Notes: generated by a model not told the origin, from the letters alone. Positions 23,416 through 36,334 are shown, counted from the stretch's first letter. The stretch is 64,000 nucleotides of DNA from Notamacropus eugenii (GCF_028372415.1 NC_092878.1:25673403-25737402), one strand, 5' to 3'. Numbers and translations: made by a program.

Positions 23416-23959
23416 TATTTTTATATTTCCCTTACTTATAAAAAGTCACTATGAAATTCTAAGTAAATCTCACATATTCCTTTGCCTCAGTTTCACCATA
23501 TGCAAAATGAGAAAAATAATTACTTTGGTCTGTGTCGGAATTTTTTAAAAAACAAAAGGCTGGTGGAGGAAGTCTGCCGTCAGAGATGGCCAAGAAATAA
23601 GAAGAGGAGGGTGTTATTATGTGCCCAGCTTCTCCCTAAACATGGCAACAGGGAGTTTGGTAATGGGGATAATGAAGGTAATATAATATTTGAATAAATA
23701 AATATTTGCTGAAATGATCAAGACATGAAGAAGCCTGGCTTCTCTTGCCTACTCATAAATGATTTATATTATATGCATAAACAAAAGAGAGAAAGTAGGA
23801 ACTTGGACTTCCCAGTAAAGACAGATATTGAAGGAATGCTGCTTGCCTATATGTAAAGATCTCTGTAATGTCCAGGAAAATTGCGTTAAATGTAATTGTG
23901 CAATGAATCCAATTATAAAGATGTGAGCTTTTCACCATGTATTGCTTTACTGCATGAGA

Positions 23960-24165
23960 CACAATATGGCATAGTAAATAGAGAGAACTGGGCTTTGACT
24001 CTGAGTTTGAGTCTTACCTCTGATAGATACTGGCTATGTCAGACCCCTGGGCAAGTCCCTCATTGCTATGGGCAACTCTCTAAAGACAAGGAGGTGATGG
24101 CCTGCATTGGTAGAAAAAGTTCCTTACCAGGAGCCCCCTATATCTATAGAATCACAGTTCTAGTC
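23960..24165 (+). mobile_element. Marsupial CORE-SINE
   Basis: AGAACTGGGCTTTGACTCTG, GAGTTTGAGTCTTACCTC, CCTGGGCAAGTCCCTCATTGC and a 3' part TGGCCTGCATTGGTAG, sister to the copy at 19150. 23416-23959 holds nothing recognised. Confidence 0.7.
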
Positions 24166-24589
24166 TCTATTTTATTCTATCCTATCTGTAGTACTGCAAA
24201 TATGTATGCATATATATTTTGGATAAAGCACTATTAGAATAGTATGAATAATACTGGCTAATAAACCTCTGGAAAATAGAGAACCAGTACATATTCCATG
24301 GAGGTCAAATACAGAGAGAAACGTCCCATGCAGAACAACATATTAATACCAGTGCCTTTTGTGGTAGTAGAAAATTGAATATGAGATGGGGAACATATGA
24401 TAGTAATGAATAGTTGTCAACTCCCAAAGGTTTTCGTCTGCAAAACAAATCTCTTCCCTGCTACGAAATTTTGTTAGGATTTCCAACAGTCTACATTTAT
24501 AGGAGGAAAATAAACTATGAGAAAGAAGAACTGCAAGTGCTTAATAAACACTTGTTGAATCGAACTAAATTGACTTGAATCTTTATTTA

Positions 24590-24705
24590 TTTATTTATTT
24601 ATTTTTGGCAAGGGAATCAGGGTTAAGTAACTTGCCCAGGTTCACACAGCTAGGAAGTGTCAAGTATCTGAGGTTGTATTTGACTCCTGACTCCAATTGA
24701 ATTGA
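24590..24705 (-). mobile_element. Short marsupial SINE with (TAAA)n tail
   Basis: (TTTA)n tail at 24578-24605, then GGCAAGGGAATCAGGGTTAAG, ACTTGCCCAGGTTCACACAGC, TCAAGTATCTGAGG and TGACTCCTGACTCC. The head is missing. Confidence 0.78.
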
Positions 24706-25269
24706 ATCTTAAGCTTCTCAAATGTATTAACTACCTCAAAAGAAAGGTTCATAAAAACCAAATCTGTTTCATTAATATGCTAAAGGATTTGACCAAGGAT
24801 ATAAGTACCATTATCAATTTAGTACTCTCAGTTTCACCACTGCTCAGTCAAAGACTTGTTTTTTGTTATGGATAAATAAACAAACTACCCATCATAGACC
24901 AACATCTGTTTCTCTCTCTAGGACTTGACCCTATCTTCTCTCTCAGAATTTATCTTCTTCTGTTCCAGAAATTTGGCTGCCCTTGACTACCTCCCTAAGA
25001 GAAGCTACCTTCCTCTCACCTTAGAAAAGCTAGAATTCCCACATCTCTCCCACAAACAGTCCTATAATGACTAAACCTTCCTGAAGCAACTAGACCACAT
25101 TCAATCTTCCCCACAATCTCTAAGGAGCTCAGTATCAAGTTTGAGAAATGAAAAAACCTGTCAAGGGAAATGTATTAAGTATATGAGCATAGCATTAACA
25201 TCCTGTGTGAATGTGAAATCGAGTGAGTCATTCTAAGTTCCAATTTAGGTATGAATATGTAAGTAAAAA

Positions 25270-25445
25270 AGAGGATAAAAAAGTGCAAAGAGGACTAGGC
25301 TTGGAATCAGGAAGACCTGGGTCCAAGTTCTACTTCCAACACATACCAGTTATATGACCATGGGCAAGTCACAACCTCTCAGTAGCCAGGCAACTCTCTT
25401 AGATTATGAATTATAAAGCACTTACCAATCTTCAGTGATGGAGAT
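25270..25445 (+). mobile_element. MIR/MAR SINE
   Basis: GACTAGGCTTGGAATCAGGAAG, GGTCCAAGTTCTACTTCC, ATGACCATGGGCAAGTCAC. 24706-25269 holds nothing recognised. Confidence 0.75.
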
Positions 25446-25544
25446 CCTCAATGAAATTATAAGCCTGATTATATATAGGTATAAAGTGAAGGAAATGTAT
25501 AAGAAATACAATCATAACTATATGACCATATATGGTGGTAGAGT

Positions 25545-25965
25545 ATATAGAGAGTGCAAATATTAATGTGTATATATGTACATGTAAATGTGTATAGGTA
25601 CATGTGTATACATATATACATATGCACAATATGTATATGAATATAGTGCAGAAAAGAGTTAGAATTATAACCTCATCAGAGTTCTCCACCATGGTGGACT
25701 AGCAACTGTTTTCTAATACTACATTTATAATATTCCATGTGTGTACAAATTTTATATTAATATATCTATTAAAATATACAATAATATAATGATATCTGAC
25801 ATATGCAATATATACTATATAACATATCTATATGGATGTTTATGTACATATATAGATGTATATTTATATAAATATACATGTATATATAAATATACATGTA
25901 TATTTATATAAATATACGTGTATATATAAATATTTATATGTGTATATATACATATATCAGAGAAT
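25545..25965. repeat. AT-rich (TA)n/(TATG)n low-complexity region
   Basis: About 420 bases dominated by alternating TATA, TATG and TACA units, including repeats of ATATAAATATACATG at 25870-25930. Confidence 0.85.
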
Positions 25966-26329
25966 GTAAGGTCACTGAATGAGACCTAGTTTATGTAAGA
26001 CTGTGAAAATAAGTTATGTGTATTGGACCAAAACGGTACAGGAGAGGAAGTATATGCCTCAGACTATATGGATGGATGAAAATAATATTTTCAAAAAGAA
26101 AAAAAGGAAGAGAAGAGAAAACAAGAAAAGAGAATAGATAATTCTATGTGAAAAGGCAGGCAAAAAAACCAAGTCACAATTATAGCCACAGAAATATAGC
26201 CACTAGTTCTGATGAGGCCGTAGACTCTGAGAATGAAATTCTGAAGAGAATTAGAACCAGGGGTTTAGTTTAACAACTTTCCTATTTAAAAGAGATGATA
26301 AACCTCATATTCCATAAAGTAGTAAAGAT

Positions 26330-26602
26330 GATAAAAGGGAAAAATAGCCCATGGAGAGGCTGTAAAAAGATACGCACAATAATGCAGTTGGTGGAGTTTC
26401 TAAATGGTCTAGCCATTCTGGAAAACAGACTGGGACTATGTGAAAAAAGTCACTTAACTGTTCATACCCTTTTACCCAATGATATCACTCCTGGAGGTCA
26501 GGACCTCAAGGAAGTCAGAAGGAAAAGTTTCATATATACCAAAATATTCATGACAGAACTTTTCTTAGTAGCAAAAAAAGAAAAACTGGAAACAAATTGG
26601 GT
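26330..26602 (+). mobile_element. L1 ORF2 C-terminal fragment (left half)
   Basis: TTGGTGGAGTTTCTAAATGG, AGCCATTCTGGAAAACAGAC and CATATATACCAAAATATTCATG are L1 ORF2. The match breaks at GGAAACAAATTGG where the RTE begins and resumes at 29861. Confidence 0.82.
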
Positions 26603-29600
26603 GGTTGTCATCCTTTGTTCTCAGAGAGGACCAAAATGACATCACTATGTCACAGTCAAGGTATAGTATGTCTGACTGTGGCTGATCAAGGCACTATGAA
26701 CTCAGAATACTGTACCACAGGTCAGGCACAAATAGTCCATATGAACTTTTGGAGTGGAGATGTCTAAATGTCACCTCTCACATTTCTTTTGAGCTTCTGC
26801 AGTTCTGATTTGCTCACAGTGTACAGCACTTTATTTGATGCGGGTTCACCTTCTGTGAGTTCTCCATAAAACAGTTTCTTAGGCAAGTGTATGTTTGGCA
26901 TTTGAACATGACTAGGCCATCAGGGTCACGCTCTCTACAGTAAAGTTTGAATGCTTGCTAGCTCAGCTCAAGAGAGAACCTCAGTGTCTGGTACCTTACC
27001 CTGCCAGGTGATCTTCAGAATATTCCTAAGACAGTTCAAGTAGAAGCAGCTCAGTTTCCTGGCATGGCGCTGGCAGATTGTCCAGGTTTCATGAGCATAC
27101 AGCGATGAAGTCAGCACAACAGCTCTGTAGACCTTCATTTTGGTAGGTTGCTTAATGTCTCTTCTCTCCCACACTTTCCTTTAGAACCTACCAAACACTG
27201 AGCTAGCTCTGGCACAGTGTGCATCAACCTCATCTATGTGTACATTCCTAGAAAGTACATAGCCAAAGTAAGGGAATTTATCCACAGCATTCAAAAATTT
27301 TCACTTGCTCTAATTAATGATTCCATGTATGGATGGTGTGGTGCTGGTTAGTGGAGAGCCTGTTATCTTGGTGTTCGTTGTCAGGCCAAAATTAGTACAA
27401 GTGGCAGAGAATTGATGCATACTCTGTTGCATCTCAGCCTCAGAGGCTGCATTGAATGCACTATCATCTGCAAAGTCATACACCAATTCTCCCTCTACTT
27501 TAGTGTTGGGTTATAGCCTTTTCATGTTAAATAATTTATCATCAGTGCAATAACTGACCTTGATGTCATTTTCTTCCTTGTTGAAGGATTCTGAAAACAT
27601 CATACTAAAAAGCATGAGAACAAATACATAGCCCTGCTTCACTCTATTGGTGACTGAGAAAGTGTGAGAATATTGTCCATTATCCAGAACCTGTGGAAGC
27701 ATGCTGTCATGGAACTGGCATACAATACTGATGGACTTCTCTGGGCAACCAAATTTTGCCATGATCTTCCACAAACCCTCACAACTGACAGTATCAAAAA
27801 CCTTGGTCAGATGGAGGAATGTTTTGTACAGACCTCTGCGCTCCTTCTGTAATTTTTCCTGGACTTGTCAAGCAGCAAACGCCATATCAATCATTACTCA
27901 CCCCTTTCTGAAGCTACACTGGCTCTCAGATAGATGATCATCTTCCAAGTAAAGGATCCACCTATTAAGGAGGACTCTGGCAAGAAACTTGCTGGCAATG
28001 ATTAAGAGAGAGCTCCCACCCCCAGGACAACCTTTTACTTTATAGTGATGAACAGTGGATGCATCCTTGAATTCCTAGGGGATAACCTCCTCTTTGTCAT
28101 ATAACCTGGTAGATTTCAGTCAGCTTTTGTATGAGCAGTGGACCCTCTGTCTTGTAAATCTCAGCTGGAATAGAATCCGCACCAGGCACTTTGCCACATG
28201 AGAGGAGCCTAATAGTATTCAAAACCTCTTCTTCATTTGGAAGTTTGGCTAGAGACAGACTGACTCAATCTGAGATAAATAGTTAATGCCTTCAGTGTTG
28301 GTTGATGATGGTCTGATGAGAATGCTATGGAAGTGTTCAGAACATTTCTCCAGGATCATGTTCTTGTCACTAATCAATGTGACTCCATCAGTGTGGAGGA
28401 GTTGCAACGCATCATAGGTCTTTGGTCCATAAATAGCCTTCAGAGAATCATAAAAATGCTTTGGATTATTACTATCATCATATAACTGAATTTCATCTGC
28501 CTTCCTACTGAGTCAAGAATCCTGCATCTTCCTAAGCTTTGCTTGCACTTTACTTTTGATAGAGTGAAATGCTAACTTCTTAAAGACAGGTGAACTATTC
28601 TACTGATAAAACACTGTGGAATTCTTGCTTTTTGTTTACAGCAGCTTCTGAATTTCCCCATAATTTTTGTCAAACCAATCTTGATGCCTGCAAGTGTTCT
28701 GGCCCAAAAAAGTGTGGTGCTATCCACATCTGCCATTCTTTTTCTGCTTCATTGTTGCCAAACGTGTGTTGGCTCAGCTTTCCCTCTAAGTAAACAACCA
28801 ACTGTTCCCTCATGGAGAAGCGCTCTAATCTGTTAACATTAAGTCTTCTGGAGGTAGCCTTCCTTGGGGCAGCTGCTTTCATTGAATGTGAATATTTAGC
28901 TTGGAGAGGATAAGTCTATGATTCAGTCCAGTATTTTGTGCCATATATCACCCTTGTCACTCTCGCATCCTATCTGTCTCTTCTCTTTATAATACCGTAG
29001 TAGTCCATTAAATGCCAATGTTTGCTATGAGGGTGAATCCATGAAGTTTCACTGCATTTGGGTAAGTGTTAGTAATGATAGTAAATGACTGTTGCTGTTG
29101 CTGTTTCTGACACCGGTCATCCCAAGGACTCCCTGCCATATGTAATGGTCTGTACCTCCTCTGGTGTTAAAGTTACCCTGAATTACAAGCTTGTCCTCTT
29201 TGGGCACACTGATGATGTGAGTCTCTAGGTCTTCGTAATTTTATTTGACCTTCTCAGGGTTTGTCATGGTGAAAACATACACACCGATGATGGTGACATG
29301 ACATTTTCCTGCAACTGCCAACCAAATTGTCATGATTCTGTCATTTTTTTCTATTGGTAGAAAGACAAGTTTATTGGATGGATTAGTTTTGATTGCAAAA
29401 CATATGCCAGCTTCATTATGCACCTCATAACTGTAGTCACTCCAGAAAAATGGGTAGACATCTCTGACTTTGTAAAGCAAAGGACTTCATTTGCCAGCCT
29501 TGTTTCACTCAGGGCTATTTGGATACGATACCTGCTGAGTTCTCTCACAAGAAAAACTGTTCATTATTCAGGTCTGCTGGAGTTCATGTTATTCATAAGC

Positions 29601-29856
29601 ATGAACACAGTCTTCACATGCTTGGAATAGACATGCCCCTAACTCACTGATGGGTTTGAGGCCCCTAAGTTACTTCAACCCATGTTAGCCTGTCTACCAA
29701 AACAGTTTACTGGAGTGTGGCCACTGCAAATGCTACAGCTTCTTGGAGTCACAGGTGAGAGTTGGGTGGCAGGTAGACACCAAAGGTGGAAAGCAGCCCT
29801 GAAAAAGACTCAGCAGTCTCACACCAGAAGTACTAATCTTCCCTGACATCCATACA
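26603..29856 (-). mobile_element. RTE-clade LINE, near full length, inserted in L1
   Basis: About 3.25 kb, the usual size of RTE elements. On the minus strand it reads from a 5' region (29850-29640), through an APE-type endonuclease, to a reverse transcriptase and a 3' end with GAGGACCAAAATGAC (reversed). Protein fragments GICFAIKTNPSNKL and VYVFTMTNPEKV are endonuclease; KFGCPEKSISIV and TNRVKQGY are RT; YAHETWTICQRHARKL is the conserved tail. Imperfect duplications (ACAAATTGGGT / ACAAAATGGAT) flank it. Confidence 0.88.
26980..29500 (-). pseudogene. Decayed RTE endonuclease/reverse transcriptase ORF
   Basis: A single RTE polyprotein normally carries an N-terminal APE endonuclease, which nicks target DNA, and an RT that primes on it. 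Here endonuclease pieces occupy about 29550-28900, the RT about 28250-27400, and the C-terminal part about 27180-26970. The catalytic FADD box survives at 27463-27474 (DFADDSAF). Many stops and frameshifts separate the pieces (the longest open run is under 90 codons), so it cannot make a working enzyme. Confidence 0.82.
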
Positions 29857-29860
29857 AAAT

Positions 29861-29965
29861 GGATAGGCATTAATTGGAGGATAGTTGAATAAACTCTGGT
29901 ATATGTGTATAACAGAATATTACTGTGTTACAAGAAGCAGAGATGAGTACAGCAAATTAAACTGA
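29861..29965 (+). mobile_element. L1 ORF2 C-terminal fragment (right half)
   Basis: GGCATTAATTGGAGGATAGTTG, ACTCTGGTATATGTGTATAAC and GAATATTACTGTG continue the L1 interrupted at 26602. 29966-30460 holds no recognised feature. Confidence 0.8.
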
Positions 29966-30464
29966 CCTACAGGGCCATCTCATAGTACATGCTCAGAGAC
30001 ATTATTCATTCTTGATTTTGCTGAACTAAAATTCTGAGCCCTGCTTTGACTCATGTAGCAACCCAGTACTAAGAGAACTTGGTGTGACATGAAAAACTTT
30101 GGGTGGTCCCTTGGTCTTCCCCTACTCCATTCCAGTGGCAGACAAATGAGTTGTTACATTGACTAAAGAGACGGATTCCAGCTTAACCTCTTCTTTCAAT
30201 TCTTCAGGTGTCATCCTATAAATCAAAACTTCCAGGAAGCTGTGAGAAAAGGTTAGTCCCACCTCTGTCCACATCACCCTCCCTTTCCCCTCCCAACATT
30301 ATATACACTTAACTGTCTGGTTTTTGTTTTGGTTACAAGAAAGGATGATGGGGGGAGGCGAGACAATATCCAGGCTGTGGCATAAAACCATCACTGAAAT
30401 TTTATAATAAATAAAGGAGATGATAATGACAGGGCCTGTTGTAGCAAGAGTAGGAGGAATAACT

Positions 30465-30655
30465 GCTCCAATAGAAAGATACTGGACTAGAAGTAAAAAT
30501 TTCCAGATTCTAGTCCCAACTCTGTTGCTAAGTGGCTGTGTGACTGGACAAGTCATTTTCTCTCTCTTGGCCTCAGTTTCCCCATCTGTAAGATGAGAAG
30601 ATTAGAATGAATGACCTTGAAAATCCCTTCTAACTCTAAAACTCTATGACTAAAG
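30465..30655 (+). mobile_element. MIR SINE
   Basis: ATACTGGACTAGAAGT, GATTCTAGTCCCAACTCTG, CCTCAGTTTCCCCATCTGTAAGATG, AAATCCCTTCTAACTC. Confidence 0.88.
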
Positions 30656-30994
30656 AGAGCAGAAGGGAGGGGTGAATCAACCAAGACTATGTATGGTAAC
30701 ATTCCTATTCCCTAGCAAAAATAATTGCATAATCTCCATAATATCAAATTCACTTTTAAAAAAGGAAAAACACCTAGTCTTTTCCTTATATAAACTGTCA
30801 AATTATGCTTTTCTCTTTTGTATCTCCCTCAAAACCCCACTTACAAGAAGGGAGGAGTTATGGTTTTGCCCCTTAAAAATCATTCTAACCATTCTATGAC
30901 TATCTGGTTTTCTAATGGACATTATTTTTCCTTTCACTGACACCATTTCTACTTCATTAATTACTTCTCAAAGTTGCTTGGAGGATGTGTGTGA

Positions 30995-31300
30995 GACTTC
31001 CAGTAGTCATCAATCAACCAATCAAGAAGTATTTATTAAGTACCTGCTGGGTACTAGAAAGGCAGCCAGTGGGAAATGAGCCTCTGGGTCAGAAACAGCT
31101 AGGTTCAAGTGCTGCCTCTGAATCATACTGGCTGCAGGAGCTTGGACAAATCATTTAACCTCTTTAATTTTCTAAGACCTGGTTGCAAAGGTGCTAGTAG
31201 GAGGGAGAGATCAGGAAAAACTTCATGTAGAAAGTGAAAAGCTGAATCTTGAAGAAAATTAGGGATGTGAAGAGGCAAATGTGAGGAGGGGGTGTTCATA
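30995..31300. mobile_element. L2 end (-), SINE (+) and L2 scrap (-)
   Basis: 30995-31055 is a reversed L2 end (AGAAGTATTTATTAAGTACCTGC). 31060-31180 is a plus SINE (GGTTCAAGTGCTGCCTCTG, AAATCATTTAACCTC). 31190-31300 (GCTGAATCTTGAAGAAAATTAGG) looks like more reversed L2. 30656-30994 holds nothing recognised. Confidence 0.6.
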
Positions 31301-31364
31301 TCACATTTAAAAATATGTTAAGCCTTCTTAGTTTTTTTCCCCTTTTGCATCTAAAGCCAGGAAG

Positions 31365-32280
31365 AAAAGCAAAGTGATTTATCCATCGTCAAGACACCAG
31401 AGCTAGGTTAGGACACCTCACTCTTAATTCTCCAGTCTGACACTTTGCCAGCAAATCTTCATTGATTCACTACTAACAAGCATCATGATTTCAATCTCTT
31501 CAAAGAAAAATGTCACCTAATCTGAGTTATAACAATGATAACAACATCTTACAGAGAAAGAAACAGTTAAAGCTTTTCTCCTTAGCACTGTCTTTCATGT
31601 GGCAAGAAATGGATCCTCACCTTAGAGCCTCCTATAGATTCAGAGAGGCCTTGGAGAGCAGGAAACAAAATAAAATATAAAAGGGGCTTTTGACATGAAT
31701 CAATGGAGTGATCTAAAAAGTGAAATTTGATTATCTTCTCGCTGCTTGAGTCTTGCATGCACTCTAAGTTCCTGGAAATGAGATTCACACTTACAGGGAC
31801 TTCTACCAGCTTGAGAAATTATGCTTTGCCCTAAGAAACTGCAAGGAAAGATTAGATATAGAAGGGCAGGAAATGGAAAGGTGTAAATGAGCACCCAAAT
31901 GGATGCCCAGACCTCCTAAAATCCGAGAGGGGTTAAGTAACTTCCCCTTAGTCTGTGAGGAGGCCAGATGGAATCCCAAAGGTAGAAGAAACCTAAGAGT
32001 CTAAACCCTTTCCAGACACAATGATGCCTTCCCTTTCTTCTTCTACTATACCATGTTTTCCTCAGCTGCCCCACTATCCCTGAGGCAGCCTTCTGCTCAA
32101 AATGTGTGAGAAGAGAGAACCATTTTGCAATTTTAGTTCCCTTTTCCTTCTCCTCTGCTCTTTGTGCTTTCAGGAGACTAAGAAATTATCAGCCTCCTAT
32201 CTGCCTGACTTCAAAATCACAGAATATTAGATATGGAAGGATTCTTCAGCTCAATGCCTTCATTTAACAGGTTTATAACA
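31365..32280 (-). mobile_element. Scattered MIR scraps in otherwise unassigned DNA
   Basis: MIR-like pieces at 31365-31450 (AAAGTGATTTATCCATCGTC, CCAGAGCTAGG) and 32215-32280 (AATCACAGAATATTAGATATGG). Between them nothing is recognised. Confidence 0.4.
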
Positions 32281-32305
32281 ATAACAATAACATTGCAACA
32301 ATAAC

Positions 32306-32527
32306 GTGCAGCTGGGTGACAGTGAATAGAGTGTCTGGCTCCAGGTCTGGCTTCAGGCACTCACCAGCTGTATGACCCTCGGTAAGTCACTTATCCCTGT
32401 TTGCCTCAGTTTTCTCATCTATAAAATGAGCTGAGGAAGGAAATGGCAAACTACTCCACTATCTTTGCCAAGAAAACCCCAAATTATATCACAAAGAGTT
32501 GCTAGACACAACTGAAACAACAGAACA
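32306..32527 (+). mobile_element. MAR1 SINE, full length
   Basis: GTGCAGCTGGGTGACAGTG, GTCTGGCTTCAGGCAC, GTTTGCCTCAGTTTTCTCATC, AGGAAATGGCAAACTACTCC, TTTGCCAAGAAAACCCC and AGACACAACTGAAACAAC. Confidence 0.9.
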
Positions 32528-32559
32528 ATAAAATAATGATAAAAATGACATTAAAAGAG

Positions 32560-32755
32560 CACTTTGATGTTTATAAAGCACCCTACATGCATTGTCTCTT
32601 TTGAGACCCACACCACACTGTAAGGTAGTTATTACAATTGTTATCTTCTTCCCATTCTACAGATAAGAATACTGAACCTCAGAGACATTAGGAGTGATTT
32701 TTTCCTAAGATCATTCAGATAAATTGGAAAGTAAAATCCATGTGTATCCCTAATG
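32560..32755 (-). mobile_element. MIR SINE
   Basis: TATAAAGCACCCTACATGC, CACTGTAAGGTAGTTATTAC, CATTCTACAGATAAGAATACTG, CATTAGGAGTGAT. Confidence 0.75.
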
Positions 32756-32905
32756 TGGTACAGTGGTACAGTGGATAGAATCATACCTCTAGAGTAGTCA
32801 GGAAGACCTGGGTTCAAATCAACCCTCAGAAACTTACTTCATAATCTGAAGTAAGTTATTTGTCTACCTCAGAGCACTTTCCTCAACCATTAAGTGGGGT
32901 AGATA
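32756..32905 (+). mobile_element. MAR-type SINE
   Basis: GTGGTACAGTGGATAGAATC head, CAGGAAGACCTGGGTTCAAATC, then CTACCTCAGAGCACTTTCC. Confidence 0.75.
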
Positions 32906-32919
32906 ACTTTTTGATGGGG

Positions 32920-35900
32920 AATGTAGCACAGCAGCAGGACCAGTCACAAGCCTCAGAGGTGACTGACAGTGGAAACAGCAGCAGCTTCAGGAGCTCTTAG
33001 TCCAAAGAAGGTAAGGAGGTCAGACAACTGGTCAGAAAGAGATTACAGGGAACCCTTTGATGGTACTGGGTGCAGCTAGTGCTCATGGGTAATTCTACTG
33101 CCCCTAAGCAGTTCTGGATTGCAGTTCCAGGATGGAGAGGAGTGTTTGTGGTCAGTCACAGGGGAGCAAGGGCCCTAGTCACAGTTCCAAGGCTAAGAGG
33201 AGAACTAGTACTTACAGCTGCAGATGATTAGGGTCCCTGCCTGGGTAAAGACCAGAGTGTAGACCAGGAAATCAGTGGCAATATCTCTCCCAAGATAACA
33301 CCACCTTGGAAGCATCAAAAACTTGAAGACTCTCAGAACTAGCTCTGAAAACAACAGCACAAAAAAGCCTAAACCTTGGTACAGTGCCTCTCCATCCCTT
33401 GGGTGAGTAGAGTACAACTTTAATGTAAAGTTTAAAGTCAAGAAATGGGTTGGAAAATGAGCAAACAACAACAAAGAACTTGACCATATAAAACTATTAC
33501 AGTAGCAAGAAGATTAAGCTATGAACTCAGAACAAGACAACAATGTGAAAACCCCTACAACCAAACCTCAAAGAAAATGCTAATTGGACCCAAACCCAAG
33601 AAGAATTTTTGAAAGAGTTAAAGAAAGAGATAAGAGTAGTAGAGGAAAAATTGAGAAAAGAAGTGAGAGTGATGCAAAAAACAATTATGAAAAAAGAATT
33701 AACAGCTTAGTAAAAGGGAAACCAAAAAATACTGAAGAAAAGAACACCTTATAAAACAGAATTGGCATAATGGAAAAAGAAGTACAAAAATTCACTGAAG
33801 AAAAGAACTCCTTAAAAAGTAAAATTGGCCAAATAGGAAAAGAGGAACAAAAGCTCACTTAAGAAAATAATTCCTTAAAAATTAGAATTGGGCAAGTGGA
33901 AGCTAATGATTTCATGAGATATCAAGAAATAATAAAACAAAGTCAAGAGAATGACAAAATACTAAAAAATGTGAAATATCTCACTGAAAAAACAACCAAC
34001 CTGGAAAACAAATTGAGGAGTGATAATTTAAGAAATATTAGACTAACTGAAAGTCATGATCAAAAAAAGAGCCTAAACATCATTTTTCAAGGAATTGCAA
34101 AGGAAAACTGCCCTGGTATTTTAGATCCAGATGGTCAAATACAAATGGAAAGAATTTTCTGATCACCTCCTGAAAAAGACTCAAAAATGAAAACTTCCAG
34201 GAAAATTAAAGTCACATTCCAGAGCTCTCAGGTCAGAAAAAAAAAAAGCAGCCAGAAAAAAAAAAAAACACTGCAACTGCAATATTGTGGAGCCACAGTC
34301 GGAATCACACAAGATTTAGCAGCTTCCACATTAAAGGAGCAGAGGACTTGAAATATAATATTCTAAAAGGCAAAGGAGCTAGAATTACAACAAAGAATAA
34401 CCTACCCAGCAAAACTCTGTATAATCCTTCAGGGGGAAAAATGAATATTTAGTGCAATAGGGGACTTTCAAGCATTCCTGAACTGAATAGAAAATTTGAC
34501 CAGAGATGAATAGAAGACTTAAGAGAAGCATATAAAGGTAAATATGAAAGAGGGATCACAAGGGACTCAATAAAGTTTACATTCCTATACAGGAAGATGA
34601 TTCACGTAACTGTAACTCTTAAAAACTTTATCATTACTATGGCAGTTAGGAGGAATCTATATAGACTGAGGACATGGGTATGAATCAATTATGTTGAGAT
34701 GATCTCTAAAATAATTAAAAATGAAGCAGTGAGAAAGGAAGAAAGAAGAGGGAGAGGTAGAATGGGGAAAATTATCTCACATAAAAGAGGCACAAAAGGC
34801 AAAATTGTTATAGTGGAGGGGGAAATAGTGACAAGCAATGCTAAAACCTTACTTTCATTAGAATTATTCCAAGAGGGAAGAATTTATATATACACTCATT
34901 TGGGTGTAAAAATCTATCTTACTCAATAGGGAAATAGGAGGGGAATGATAAAAAAAGGAGGGAGGATTAAGGAAGGCAGTGATCAGAAGCAAAACAGATT
35001 TGGGGGAGGGACAGGATAAAAAGAGAGAGAGACAGATAAACAGAAGAAAATATGATAGAGGGAAATACACAGTTAATAATCATAAGTGTAAATGTGAATG
35101 GGATGAGCTCACCCATCAAACAGAAACAGACAACAGAATGGATTAGAAACCAGAAGCCAACAACATGTTGCTTACACAAGACACACTTGAAACAGAAAGA
35201 CACAGAGTTAAAATAAATGGATGGAGCAGAATCTATTATACTTCAGCTAAAGTTAACAAAGTGGGGGTAGCAATCTTGATCTCAGACAAAGCAAAAGCAA
35301 AAATAGATCTAACTAAAAGAGATAGGGAAACTACACTTTGCTAAAGGGTGCTATAGACAATGAAATAATATCAAAAAAATGTAAGGGCAAATTTCTCTGA
35401 AAAAGGCCTCTTTTCTCAAATACATAAGGAACAGAGTCGAATTTGTAAAGACCAATTCCACAATTGATAAATGGTCAGAGGATATGAACAGGCTGTTTTA
35501 AGGTGAAAAAATCAAAGCTATCTGTAGTCACATGAAAAATGCTCTAAATCACTGTTGATTAGAGAAATGCAAATTAAAACAACTCTGAGATACCGCTGAT
35601 CAGGGAAAATGGGCACACTAATAAACTGTTGTGCACTAGTCTAATTATTCTAAAGAACAAGTTGGAACTATGCCCAACGGGCTATAAAACTATTTATATC
35701 CTTTGACCCATCAATACCACTACTAGGTTGGTACCCCAAAGAAATCAAAGAAAAATGAAAAGGACCTATATGTACAAAAATATCTGTAACTATTCTTTTA
35801 ATACTAGCAAAGAATTGGACATTGAGGTGATACTAATCAATAGGGGAATAGCTGAACAAATTGTGGCAAATGCTTGTGATGGAATGTACTATATAAGAAA

Positions 35901-36315
35901 TGACAAGGAGTTGGTTTCAGAAAAAACAAAACACTGGAAGACCCATAAGAACTGATGCAAAGTGAAGTGAGAAGAACTGGGAGATCATTGTGCATAGTAC
36001 CAGCATGTAATGATGATCACCTGTGAAAGACTTGGCTACTGTGATCAATACAATGATCTAAGACAGTTCCAAAGGATTCATGATAAAAAAAAATACCATC
36101 TACCTCCAGAGAGAGAACTGATGAATCTAGAGCAAATTGAAGTATAATTGTCTTGCTTTTTTTTGATATGGATAATATGGGAATATGTTTTGCATGATTT
36201 CACATGTATAATTGATATCACATTGCTCGCCTTCTCAGTGATGGGGAAAGGGAAGGGAGGGAGAGAATTTGAAACAAAACAATTTAAAAGGAAAAGAATG
36301 TAAAAATAAGTAAGC
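32920..36315 (+). mobile_element. L1, 5' region to 3' end, with most of ORF2 deleted
   Basis: A 5' UTR-like part (32920-33500) is followed by decayed ORF1 (33580-34500), the inter-ORF spacer and the start of ORF2 at about 35070 (INVNGM-like, ETH region, KVNKVGVAILIS). Near 35360 the sequence jumps to late ORF2 (LFSNT, SFDPSIPLLGWYPKE at about 35700) and runs through the C-terminus to a 3' UTR ending about 36310. Roughly 2.5 kb of RT is absent. The endonuclease box that usually reads QETH reads HKTH, losing the catalytic Glu. Confidence 0.85.
33896..34162 (+). pseudogene. ORF1 remnant of the L1 at 32.9-36.3 kb
   Basis: The open part (88 codons) covers the end of the coiled coil and the start of the RRM (EANDFMRYQEI, then TESHDQKKSLNIIFQG). 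It is clearly homologous to the ORF1 at 13413 but more decayed, with many stops before and after. Confidence 0.85.
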
Positions 36316-36334
36316 AATTCTGTTTAACAAAAAC

